From Sva-07 sp041685755 (GTDB taxonomy: Bacteria > Actinomycetota > Acidimicrobiia > Acidimicrobiales > Ilumatobacteraceae), in NCBI GenBank assembly GCA_041685755.1, contig JAWLFC010000037.1, positions 1-26,372 of the forward strand: a stretch of DNA of 26,372 nt. The letters are read 5' to 3'. Within the stretch, counting starts at the first letter, position 1. Every line of letters begins with the position of its first letter. A model generated the notes under the pieces. That model saw only the letters and a list, made by a program, of their open reading frames with translations, made no database searches and was not told the DNA's origin. This document shows, piece after piece, positions 15,036 through 22,687 of this stretch. Made by a program: the position numbers and the translations under genes.

Positions 15036-16682
15036 ATGTCTTCTGCGAACGTCGCCGAGTTCAGCCTGGCAGCGGTCCACGAGGCGATCGCCGCCTCGCG
15101 CCCCGACGCCGAGTGTCTGGTCTTCCGCGATCGGCGACTGACCTGGGCCGACGTGACGGAACGAACCCGGCGACTGGCCAACCACCTGATCGGCGAGGGC
15201 CTCGGTGTCACCACCGAACGCTCGGAACTCGCCGGCCACGAGAGCGGTCAGGACCAGCTGGCGATCTACCTGCACAACGGCAACGAGTACCTCGAGGCGA
15301 TGCTCGGCGCACTCAAGGCCCGTGTCGCCTCGTTGAACGTCAACTACCGGTACGTCGCCGAGGAACTGCTCTACCTGCTGCGCGACTCGAACGCCAGCGC
15401 CGTGGTCGTGCACTCGGCGTTCACGCCCACGCTCGCCGAGATCCGCTCCGAGCTGGCGAACCTGCGGGTGATCCTGCAGGTACCCGACGAGTCCGGGCAT
15501 CCACTCCTGCCCGGCGCGATCTGGTACGACGACGCCCTCGCCGCCGCGTCGCCCGAACGGCCGGCGGTCGACTGGAGCCCCGACGACCTCTACATGCTGT
15601 ACACCGGCGGCACCACCGGCATGCCCAAGGGGGTGATGTGGCGCAACGGCGACGCCATGGTCGAGTGCTTCGGCGGGTCGAAGACGGCGACGTCGATCGA
15701 CGAGTTCGTCGCCGAGGCGAACACCGGCCTGCGGGCACTGCTCGCTCCCCCGTTCATGCACGGCGCCGGACACTGGATGAGCTTTCGGACCTGGCTCGGC
15801 GGCGGCACGGTGTTCGTCCAGGCGGTGCCCGAGCGCCTCGACCCGGTCGACATCTGGTCGATGGTCGAGCGCGAGCAGATCAACTTCCTGCTGATCGTCG
15901 GCGACGCGTTCGCCCGACCGTTGCTCGACGAACTCGACCGCAACGGCGACCGCTACGACCTGTCGTCGTTGACCGTGATGCTCTCGGGCGGGGCGCCGCT
16001 GTCGGCGAACCTGAAAGACGAGTTCCTCAGCCATCTGCCGACGCTGATGATCGTCGACGGGCTCGGCTCGTCGGAGGCCGGCGGCCAGGTCTCGCAGGTG
16101 TCGACCGGTGGCGGCGCCACCACCGGCACCTTCGAGATCACCCCGGGCAACGTCGTGTTGTCGGCCGGTCTCGACCGGGTGCTCGAGCCCGGTGACCCCG
16201 AGGTCGGCTGGCTCGCCAAGACCGGCCGCCTCGCCCTCGGCTACCTCGGCGACCCCGACAAGACGGCGCGCACCTATCCGGTGGTCGACGGTGTGCGCTA
16301 CGCGATCCCCGGCGACCGGGCGCGCCTGCTCGACGGTGGCCTCGTCGAGCTGCACGGACGCGACTCGGTGACGATCAACTCCGGCGGCGAGAAGATCTTC
16401 GCCGAGGAGGTCGAAGCGGCGCTGAAGGCCCATCCCGGCGTGTACGACTGCATCGTCGCCGGCCGGCCGAGCGAACGCTGGGGCAACGAGGTCGTGGCGA
16501 TCGTGCGCGTCCGCGAGGGGTACGACGTCGACGACGACTCGCTGCTCGCCGAAGCCGCCCGCCACATCGCCCGGTACAAGCTGCCCAAGCAGATCCGCTA
16601 CGTCGACGAGATCGTGCGCTCGCCGAGCGGTAAGGCCGACTACCGCTGGGCCAAGCAGCTCGCCGCCGAGCCGGTCGCCTGA
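15036..16682 (+). CDS. Acyl-CoA synthetase, FadD19-like
   Basis: A 548-residue ANL-superfamily ligase forming an acyl-CoA via an acyl-adenylate. The adenylation signature reads YTGGTTGMPKGVMWR, the form I associate with mycobacterial FadD19/FadD17-like enzymes that activate sterol side chains and related branched acids. Other motifs are LMIVDGLGSSEAGG, a DRARLLDGG segment in place of the usual TGD, SVTINSGGEKIFAEEVE, and the C-terminal RSPSGKADYRWAK with the catalytic lysine. Length agrees with FadD19. The ATG at 15036 is preceded by CACACT at 6 nt and by no clear Shine-Dalgarno. No other steroid-catabolism gene is visible, so the true substrate is open. The next gene, menG, starts 18 bp downstream but appears to have its own promoter. 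Confidence 0.88.
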   Translation: MSSANVAEFSLAAVHEAIAASRPDAECLVFRDRRLTWADVTERTRRLANHLIGEGLGVTTERSELAGHESGQDQLAIYLHNGNEYLEAMLGALKARVASLNVNYRYVAEELLYLLRDSNASAVVVHSAFTPTLAEIRSELANLRVILQVPDESGHPLLPGAIWYDDALAAASPERPAVDWSPDDLYMLYTGGTTGMPKGVMWRNGDAMVECFGGSKTATSIDEFVAEANTGLRALLAPPFMHGAGHWMSFRTWLGGGTVFVQAVPERLDPVDIWSMVEREQINFLLIVGDAFARPLLDELDRNGDRYDLSSLTVMLSGGAPLSANLKDEFLSHLPTLMIVDGLGSSEAGGQVSQVSTGGGATTGTFEITPGNVVLSAGLDRVLEPGDPEVGWLAKTGRLALGYLGDPDKTARTYPVVDGVRYAIPGDRARLLDGGLVELHGRDSVTINSGGEKIFAEEVEAALKAHPGVYDCIVAGRPSERWGNEVVAIVRVREGYDVDDDSLLAEAARHIARYKLPKQIRYVDEIVRSPSGKADYRWAKQLAAEPVA

Positions 16683-16687
16683 GCCCG

Positions 16688-16693
16688 TAGCCT
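16688..16693 (+). promoter_or_regulatory. Candidate -10 of a leaderless menG promoter
   Basis: TAGCCT (TANNNT) is followed by exactly 7 nt and the GTG start of menG at 16701. It lies in the 18-bp gap after the FadD19-like gene, implying that menG-menF are transcribed independently of it. No -35 is recognisable. Confidence 0.45.
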
Positions 16694-16700
16694 GCACCGG

Positions 16701-17435
16701 GTGACCGACCCGCCCCGCTCTCCGACCGCGGCCGCCCGGGCGTCGTGGGACACCGACGAACTGCCCCAGGGCGAGGAGAAGGTGGCGGCGGTCCAGGGGA
16801 TGTTCGACGCCATCGCCCCCAAGTACGACCGGCTGAACCGGATCATCTCGTTGCGCCTCGACGTGCGCTGGCGCAAGCGAGCGGTACGTGAACTCGCGTT
16901 GCCTGCGGGCAGCGTCGTGCTCGACCTGGCGAGCGGGACCGGCGACCTGTGCATCGACCTCGCCGCGGTCGGCATCCGTCCGATCTCGATGGACCTGAGC
17001 TTCGGGATGCTGTCGGCGGACCGATCCGGGGCACCCCGTGTCCAGACCGACATCCTGCGCCTGCCGGTGCCCGACTCGTCGGTCGACGGCGTGACGTGCG
17101 GGTTCGCGCTGCGCAACCTGCTCGACCTGCCGACGTTCTTCGCCGAGCTCGGCCGCGTCGTGCGCCCCGGCGGCCGCATCGCACTGCTCGACGTCAGCGT
17201 GCCGAGCAATCCCGTCGTGCGATGGGGCAACGACATCTACTTCGGCAAGGTCGTACCCCGCATCGGCGCCGCGCTGTCCGACGGTGCGGCCTACCGGTAC
17301 CTGCCCAAGAGCGTCGCCTACCTGCCGTCGCCCGACGAGATGCTGGCCTCCCTCGCCGACGCCGGTTTCACCGACGCCCGCCACGCCCAGCTCTCGGGCG
17401 GGCTCACCCAGTTGATGGTGGCCACCCGCCGGTGA
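16701..17435 (+). CDS. menG: Demethylmenaquinone methyltransferase
   Basis: SAM-dependent C-methyltransferase of the UbiE/MenG family that converts demethylmenaquinone to menaquinone, the last step of the pathway. The 244-residue product shows the family N-terminus VQGMFDAIAPKYDRLNRIIS, the WRKRAV segment, SAM-binding motif VLDLASGTGDL, a motif-II region MDLSFGMLS, the UbiE/MenG hallmark GFALRNLLDL, and VVRPGGRIALLDVS. The C-terminus has YRYLPKSVAYLPSPDEM and a SGGLTQLMVATR ending. The GTG start at 16701 is supported by the -10-like hexamer 7 nt upstream. The stop overlaps the menF start (GTGA), which ties the two genes together and favours a menaquinone rather than a ubiquinone role. Confidence 0.95.
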   Translation: MTDPPRSPTAAARASWDTDELPQGEEKVAAVQGMFDAIAPKYDRLNRIISLRLDVRWRKRAVRELALPAGSVVLDLASGTGDLCIDLAAVGIRPISMDLSFGMLSADRSGAPRVQTDILRLPVPDSSVDGVTCGFALRNLLDLPTFFAELGRVVRPGGRIALLDVSVPSNPVVRWGNDIYFGKVVPRIGAALSDGAAYRYLPKSVAYLPSPDEMLASLADAGFTDARHAQLSGGLTQLMVATRR

Positions 17436-18634
17436 CGGCCCGCACGCGCCCGCTGGCGGCGTTCACCGACGTCGCCGTCGACCTGAACGACGTCGCCGCC
17501 GGTGACGGCCAGCTGTTCGTCCGCAACGCCGTCGGGATCGCCGGTCGCGGCATCGCCGCCCGGGTGTCGATCGACGAGGCGGCGGAGATGCTCGCGTCAC
17601 TCCCCCACGACACGACCGTCGACGGTGCCGGTCCGATCGCACTCGGGGTACTCGGCTTCCGGCCGGGCGCTGCCGCCGAACTCGTCGTGCCCGAGGTGCT
17701 GGTCCGCAAGGCGGCCGACGGCACCACGTCGGTCACCGTGTGCGGCGACGTCGACGACGACGCGGTCCGCGCCGCGCTGCAGCCGCGGGAACCGGGGGTC
17801 GCGACGGCGGCGAGCTACCGCATCGAGCCGGCCGTCGACACGAGCCGGTACCTCGACGCCGTCGCCGCCGCCCGTGACGCCGTCCGGGCCGGCGAGCTGA
17901 CCAAGGCGGTGATCGCCCGACCGATCCGGGTGACGAGCAGCGCCCCGATCGACGTGCACGCCGTGCTGCGACGGCTGCGGGCGAGCTTCGGTTCCAGCTA
18001 CCGCTACTCGGTCGACGGCTTCATCGGTGCGTCGCCCGAGCTGCTGGTCGAGGTCGACGGCCCGGTCGTGCGGTCGCATCCCCTCGCCGGCACGGCGCCG
18101 CGGACCGGCGACGTCGACAACGACGCCCGCATCGCCGCCGAGCTGGTCGCCAGCACGAAGGACCAGATCGAACACCGCGTCGTGATCGACGTGGTCCACG
18201 ACACGCTGCTGCCGTGGGCGAGCTATCTCGACTGGGAACCCGAGCCGTCGATCGTCACCGTCGCCAACGTCCAGCACCTCGGCACCCGCATGGAGGGCAT
18301 GCTGTCCCAACCGGGGCCGAGCGTGGTCGAACTGGTCCGGGCGCTGTCGCCGACACCGGCACTCGGCGGCCACCCCCGTGACGCCGCCATCGAGCTGATC
18401 GAGCGCGTCGAGGGCTTCGAGCGCGGCCGCTACGGCGGTGCCGTCGGCTGGGTCGACGCCCACGGCAACGGCACCTGGGCGGTCGCGATCCGCTGTGCCG
18501 AGCTGTCCGACGACCGCCGCTCGGCCCGCTTGGTCGCCGGCGGCGGCATCGTCGCCGACAGCGATCCCCACGCCGAACTCGCCGAGACCCAGGCCAAGTT
18601 CCAGGCGATGCTCAGCGCCATCGTCCGGCCGTAG
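17432..18634 (+). CDS. menF: Isochorismate synthase
   Basis: Converts chorismate to isochorismate, the entry to menaquinone synthesis (Mg2+-dependent). The 400-residue product carries the chorismate-binding fold: GELTKAVIARPI with the likely catalytic lysine, YRYSVDGFIGASPELLVE, HPLAGTAPR, LVASTKDQIEHRVVIDVV, VQHLGTRMEG, LSPTPALGGHPRDAA, YGGAVGWVDAHGNG and GGGIVADSDPHAELAET. The first 120 residues are less conserved, as usual. It starts at GTG 17432, overlapping the menG stop, so it is co-translated with menG. An isochorismate synthase of siderophore type is possible from sequence alone, but the men neighbours decide the assignment. It converges on menD, with 31 bp between stops. Confidence 0.93.
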   Translation: MTARTRPLAAFTDVAVDLNDVAAGDGQLFVRNAVGIAGRGIAARVSIDEAAEMLASLPHDTTVDGAGPIALGVLGFRPGAAAELVVPEVLVRKAADGTTSVTVCGDVDDDAVRAALQPREPGVATAASYRIEPAVDTSRYLDAVAAARDAVRAGELTKAVIARPIRVTSSAPIDVHAVLRRLRASFGSSYRYSVDGFIGASPELLVEVDGPVVRSHPLAGTAPRTGDVDNDARIAAELVASTKDQIEHRVVIDVVHDTLLPWASYLDWEPEPSIVTVANVQHLGTRMEGMLSQPGPSVVELVRALSPTPALGGHPRDAAIELIERVEGFERGRYGGAVGWVDAHGNGTWAVAIRCAELSDDRRSARLVAGGGIVADSDPHAELAETQAKFQAMLSAIVRP

Positions 18635-18665
18635 GGTCGGACAACCAAAGCGGTGGACTCGGCGG

Positions 18666-20333
18666 TCAGCGACCGGCGGCGAGTACGTCAACGGCGGCGA
18701 CGACGGCCCGGTGAAGTGCCTCGTGGACGACGACGTTGTGCGCCCGGTCGGAGGGCACGCAGGCGACCCAGGGGCCGGGCACGGCGAGCTGGTCGACCAA
18801 CTCCTCGTTGCGCTCCACCGAGCGGGCTTCGAGGCCGTGGGCGGTGGCGAGGGCGACGACGTCGACGTGCAGGGGTGTGCCGAACAGCTGCTCGTACCGC
18901 TCGGTGGCAAGCACGTCGGCCTGGGGAAGGAACGAGAAGATCCCGCCACCATCGTTGTCGACGACGACGATGCGCAGGTCGACGCCGCGCTCGGCCAGTG
19001 CCACCAGGGCGTTGCTGTCGTGGACGAACGCGAGGTCGCCGAGCAGGACGACAGACGGCCGACCGGCGAGCGCCCGGCCGAGCGCGGTCGAGGTGACCCC
19101 GTCGATCCCGTTGGCACCCCGGTTCGCCCAGGCGCGGGCGTTGCGGCCGCCGAACCATTCGAGGTCGCGCACCGGCATCGACGAGGCGACGGTCAGCTCG
19201 GCGTCGACCGGCAGGTGGTCGGCCACGATCCGGGCGACGTCGGGTTCGGTCAACTCGTCGAACGCCCGCAACGTCCTCACGATCGCATCCTCCGCCGCCG
19301 CATCCGCCGCCGCCCACACCTCACCCCACGCTCCTGCCCGTCCGGACCCGACCCCGACGCGCAGGAGGGCGTCGATCGAGCAGACGGCGCTCACGTCGTG
19401 GTCGGGATCGATCACGCCCGGACCGCCGACCTGGACCAGCACGGCACCCGCCGCCGTCGACGACGCCGTCCACTGCGCCAGCACCTTCGACGCCGCCGGT
19501 CGACCGATGCGCACGATCGCGTCCGGTCGCTGGGCCTCGGCGAACGCCGTGCTGCGAAGGATGCCGTCGGCGCTCGAGATGACCCCGGGTCGCGATCGCA
19601 TCCCCGACGTCGGGTCGGCGATGATCGGCCAACCCGTCCGGTCGCGCAGTGCCAGCACCTGCTCGGGTTCCACGCCGCTGCGGCCACCGACCAGGATGAT
19701 GCCGCGCTCGACGTCGATGTCGGGCACCGGGTCGGTCGGTCGTGACCGGACGGACCGATTCGGTTCACGCGTGCGCGCCGGCAGGTCGGCGACGTCGCCG
19801 AGCAGCGGTTCGCGGAACGCCAGGTTCAACTGCACGGGTCCGCCGGCGGCGTGGCCCCACGCGTCGAGTGCCAGCTCCCGCCACAGCGACCGTTCGGCAT
19901 CGTCGGGCACGCCGGGATCGCGCGACCAGACGACGTGTCGGCCGTAGAGGTCGATCTGGTCGATCGTCTGCGGCGCGCCGACGCCCCGCAGCTCTTCGGG
20001 TCGATCGGCGGTCAGCACGATCATCGGGATCTCCGACAGACCGGCCTCGACGACGGCGGGGAAGAAGTTCGCCGCTGCGGTGCCGCTCGTGCACAGCAGC
20101 AAGGCAGGGTCGCCGTCGATGCCGAGCCCGAGCGCGACGAACGCCGCCGATCGCTCGTCGTGGACGACGTGCACGGAGATCTCCGGCCGCTCGGTGAGCG
20201 CCAGTGCCATCGGGGTCGAACGCGAGCCGGGCGCGACCACGGCGTGGCGGACCCCGACGTGGATCCACTCGTCGACGAGCGTGGCACAGAACGTCGCCTG
20301 CACGTCCTGGGGGCGGGGCGCGCCGACGGTCAC
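18666..20333 (-). CDS. menD: SEPHCHC synthase (MenD)
   Basis: Thiamine-diphosphate enzyme that joins 2-oxoglutarate to isochorismate to form SEPHCHC in menaquinone synthesis. The 555-residue length is normal. The N-terminal PYR domain has VVAPGSRSTP and HDERSAAFVALG, with the ThDP-activating glutamate. CTSGTAAANFFPAVVEA and LTADRPEELRGVGAPQTIDQ are MenD hallmarks. The C-terminal PP domain has GANGIDGVTSTALG, LLGDLAFVHDSNAL and VVVDNDGGGIFSFLPQ. The GTG start at 20331-20333 follows a TAGGGT hexamer by 7 nt on the minus strand. It is divergent from the dsbA-like gene, with which it shares a very compact promoter region. Confidence 0.96.
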   Translation of the reverse strand: MTVGAPRPQDVQATFCATLVDEWIHVGVRHAVVAPGSRSTPMALALTERPEISVHVVHDERSAAFVALGLGIDGDPALLLCTSGTAAANFFPAVVEAGLSEIPMIVLTADRPEELRGVGAPQTIDQIDLYGRHVVWSRDPGVPDDAERSLWRELALDAWGHAAGGPVQLNLAFREPLLGDVADLPARTREPNRSVRSRPTDPVPDIDVERGIILVGGRSGVEPEQVLALRDRTGWPIIADPTSGMRSRPGVISSADGILRSTAFAEAQRPDAIVRIGRPAASKVLAQWTASSTAAGAVLVQVGGPGVIDPDHDVSAVCSIDALLRVGVGSGRAGAWGEVWAAADAAAEDAIVRTLRAFDELTEPDVARIVADHLPVDAELTVASSMPVRDLEWFGGRNARAWANRGANGIDGVTSTALGRALAGRPSVVLLGDLAFVHDSNALVALAERGVDLRIVVVDNDGGGIFSFLPQADVLATERYEQLFGTPLHVDVVALATAHGLEARSVERNEELVDQLAVPGPWVACVPSDRAHNVVVHEALHRAVVAAVDVLAAGR

Positions 20334-20340
20334 GTCGGGA

Positions 20341-20358
20341 ACCCTAGGCGCCTAGCGT
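20341..20358. promoter_or_regulatory. Overlapping divergent -10 elements forming a 12-bp palindrome
   Basis: CTAGGCGCCTAG (20344-20355) is a perfect palindrome. Its two halves belong to two -10-like hexamers: TAGCGT on the plus strand (20353-20358), 7 nt before the ATG at 20366, and TAGGGT on the minus strand (20341-20346), 7 nt before the menD GTG at 20333. The 32-bp gap thus seems to hold two back-to-back leaderless promoters that could not be bound at the same time. Confidence 0.5.
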
Positions 20359-20365
20359 GGGTGTC

Positions 20366-21076
20366 ATGGCTGTCGACCACACGAATGCACCCGATGTCCG
20401 CACGATCACCGTCGAGGTGTGGTCCGACGTGGTGTGCCCGTGGTGCTACATCGGCAAGCGGCGCTTCGCCACCGGAGTCGAGCAGGTCACCGAACAGCTC
20501 GCCGCCGAGGGCATCGACCTCGCCGTCGACGTGTCGTACCACGCCTACCAGCTCGACCCGACGGCCTCACCCGGCGTGTCCGGCCCGGTCGTCGAGGCCT
20601 ACGCGAAGAAGTTCGGCGGCCCCGAACGTGCCCAGGCGATCCTGGCGAACGTGACCGCCACCGCGGCCGAGGTCGGCCTCGAGTTCCACATGGACCGGGC
20701 GCTGCGGGCCAACACGCTGCTCGCCCACCGCATCATCTGGCTCGCCGCCCAACCCGACTCCCCCGTCGGCCAGGACGTCGTCAAGGAACGGCTGCTCCAG
20801 GCGTACTTCACCGACGGCCTCGACATCGGCGACCCCGACGTGCTCGCCGACTGCGCCGCCGAGGTCGGCTTCGATCGCGACGAGGTCGCCGCGTTCCTCG
20901 ACTCCGATCGAGGCGTCGCCGAGGTCGCCGCCGACCTGCGGTTCGCCCACGAGAACGGCATCACCGCGGTGCCGACCTACGTCGTCGACGGCACGTGGGC
21001 GATCCCCGGCGCCCAGGACCCCGAGACGTTCGCTCAGGTGTTGCGCAAGATGGCGCTGTCGACGAACGGCTCGTGA
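20366..21076 (+). CDS. DsbA-family oxidoreductase, FrnE-like
   Basis: A 236-residue thioredoxin-fold protein of the DsbA/FrnE group, with no signal peptide, so cytoplasmic. The active site is WSDVVCPWCYIGKRRF (CPWC near residue 25). The helical insertion follows, and a cis-proline loop appears as GITAVPTYVVDG near the C-terminus. Such proteins act as disulfide oxidoreductases or isomerases in stress responses; FrnE was first named from frenolicin biosynthesis. The ATG at 20366 was preferred to GTG 20357 because TAGCGT lies exactly 7 nt upstream and would overlap the GTG. It overlaps the menH start by GTGA, an unusual pairing with a menaquinone enzyme. Confidence 0.9.
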   Translation: MAVDHTNAPDVRTITVEVWSDVVCPWCYIGKRRFATGVEQVTEQLAAEGIDLAVDVSYHAYQLDPTASPGVSGPVVEAYAKKFGGPERAQAILANVTATAAEVGLEFHMDRALRANTLLAHRIIWLAAQPDSPVGQDVVKERLLQAYFTDGLDIGDPDVLADCAAEVGFDRDEVAAFLDSDRGVAEVAADLRFAHENGITAVPTYVVDGTWAIPGAQDPETFAQVLRKMALSTNGS

Positions 21077-21828
21077 GCGACCGGTCCGAACCTGCCAGGG
21101 TCGTCCTCGCCCACGGTTTCACCCAGACCGCGAGGTCGTGGGCCGAGTTCGAGGCGCTCCTGGCCGAACGCCTCGACGCCATCGAGACCGTCGCCGTCGA
21201 CATGCCGGGTCACGGCGACTGCACCGCACCGTCCGACGCCGACCTGTGGGCCGCCGCCGAGCATCTCGTCGACCTCGGCGGGACCGCGCACTACCTCGGC
21301 TACTCGATGGGAGGCCGGATCGCCCTGCACGCAGCCCTCCGCGCTCCCGACCGGGTGCGCTCGCTCGTGCTGGTCGGCGCCACCGCCGGGATCGACGACG
21401 AGGCCGAACGAGCCGCCCGCCGTGAGGCCGACGAGCGTCTCGCGGAACGGATCGAGTCGATCGGCGTCGAGGCCTTCGTCGACGAGTGGCTCACCAACGC
21501 GCTGTTCGCCGGACTCGACGCACGGTCGGCCCGGCGCGGCGACCGCCTCCGCAACACGGTGGCCGGGCTCGCGGCGAGCCTCCGCTCGACCGGCACCGGC
21601 ACCCAGGAGCCACTGTGGAACCGACTCGGCGAGATCACCCGACCCGTCCTCGTCCTCGCCGGTGAGCACGACGCCAAGTTCCGAGCGCTCGGCGAGCGCC
21701 TCGCTGCCGGACTCCCGCACGCGACGTTCCACGTGATCGCCGGGGCCGGCCACACGGCGCACCTCGAACGACCGGCGGCCACGGCGGACGCCGTGGCCGG
21801 CTGGTTCAGATCGACAGTCCGACCGTGA
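21073..21828 (+). CDS. menH: Alpha/beta hydrolase, probable SHCHC synthase MenH
   Basis: A 251-residue alpha/beta-hydrolase-fold protein. It probably eliminates pyruvate from SEPHCHC, the MenD product, to give SHCHC. The N-terminal VVLAHGFTQTARSW, VDMPGHGDC, the nucleophile elbow GYSMGG with Ser78, the acid Asp200 (AGEHDAKF) and His227 (GAGHTAHLE) match the spacing and length of Escherichia coli MenH (252 residues). The GTG start overlaps the stop of the dsbA-like gene. Location between menD and menA strengthens the call, since MenH is hard to tell from other small hydrolases by sequence alone. The last 23 bp overlap menA on the opposite strand. Confidence 0.8.
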   Translation: MSDRSEPARVVLAHGFTQTARSWAEFEALLAERLDAIETVAVDMPGHGDCTAPSDADLWAAAEHLVDLGGTAHYLGYSMGGRIALHAALRAPDRVRSLVLVGATAGIDDEAERAARREADERLAERIESIGVEAFVDEWLTNALFAGLDARSARRGDRLRNTVAGLAASLRSTGTGTQEPLWNRLGEITRPVLVLAGEHDAKFRALGERLAAGLPHATFHVIAGAGHTAHLERPAATADAVAGWFRSTVRP

Positions 21829-22666
21829 CGAACACGCCCCACGCCAGCTGGAGGCGCCCCGTGGCGCCCAGGACGGGGATCAAGGCGGCTCCACCAGCGC
21901 CGCCGAGCACCGCACGGACCGGCGCCACGGCGATCGGGAGCGCGACCAGGCCGAGCAGCGCCGGCGTCCGCCAGACCGCGAACACGCCGGTCAGCACGAA
22001 CGCCCCCGCCACCAGGGCGACGTAGAGCCAGCGGGTGCGCTCGTCGCCGAGCCGGACGGCGAGCGTCCGCTTGCCCACCTCGCGGTCGGTCGGGATGTCG
22101 CGCAAGTTGTTGATCACCAGCAGCGCACACGCCAGCGAGCCGACGGCGCTCCCGGCGACGACCGAGAGCCCCGTGACCGATTCGATCGCCGCGTACGTCG
22201 TGCCGGCGGTGGCGACGAGGCCGAAGAAGACGAACACGAACACCTCGCCGAGCCCGAGATAACCGTAGGGCTTCGGGCCGCCGGTGTAGAACCAGCCGGC
22301 GGCGATCGCGGCGACACCGACGACGAGGAGCCACAGCGACGTCGACAACGCGATCGCCAGGCCGGCGACCGCGGCGACACCGAAGGCCGACATCGCCGCC
22401 CGCTTCACCGCCGAGGCGCTCGCCAGCCCACTGGCGACGAGGCGGGTCGGGCCGACCCGGACGTCGTCGGTACCGCGGACGCCGTCGCTGTAGTCGTTGG
22501 CGTAGTTGACCCCGACCTGCAGGGCGAGGCTCACCACGAGTGCCGCTCCCACGCGCCACGCGACGAACTCACCGGGTTCGCCGACGGCCGCGGCGGCACC
22601 GACAGCGACCGGGACGACCGCAGCGGGCAGGGTCCGGGGCCGCGCTCCGGTGATCCATCGGTTCAT
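21806..22666 (-). CDS. menA: 1,4-dihydroxy-2-naphthoate polyprenyltransferase
   Basis: Integral membrane UbiA-family prenyltransferase that attaches the polyprenyl tail to 1,4-dihydroxy-2-naphthoate, giving demethylmenaquinone, the MenG substrate. The 286-residue product begins WITGARPRTLPAAVVPVAVG, typical of MenA. It carries both aspartate-rich motifs, NYANDYSDGVRGTD and INNLRDIPTDREVGKRT, and about eight to nine membrane helices, including a GWFYTGGPKPYGYLGLGE loop characteristic of MenA. The frame continues far upstream without a stop, but the ATG at 22664-22666 aligns with the family start. It is divergent from the amidase (21 bp between starts) and its 3' end overlaps menH. Confidence 0.95.
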   Translation of the reverse strand: MNRWITGARPRTLPAAVVPVAVGAAAAVGEPGEFVAWRVGAALVVSLALQVGVNYANDYSDGVRGTDDVRVGPTRLVASGLASASAVKRAAMSAFGVAAVAGLAIALSTSLWLLVVGVAAIAAGWFYTGGPKPYGYLGLGEVFVFVFFGLVATAGTTYAAIESVTGLSVVAGSAVGSLACALLVINNLRDIPTDREVGKRTLAVRLGDERTRWLYVALVAGAFVLTGVFAVWRTPALLGLVALPIAVAPVRAVLGGAGGAALIPVLGATGRLQLAWGVFVTVGLSI

Positions 22667-22674
22667 GTGTGCGC

Positions 22675-22680
22675 CATGAT
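22675..22680 (+). promoter_or_regulatory. Candidate -10 of a leaderless amidase promoter
   Basis: CATGAT precedes the ATG at 22688 by 7 nt, the spacing seen at several genes here, with C in place of the first T. It lies in an imperfect palindrome, GCGCC-ATGATG-GGCGC (22671-22686), in the 21-bp gap between the divergent menA and amidase starts. Confidence 0.3.
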
Positions 22681-22687
22681 GGGCGCC

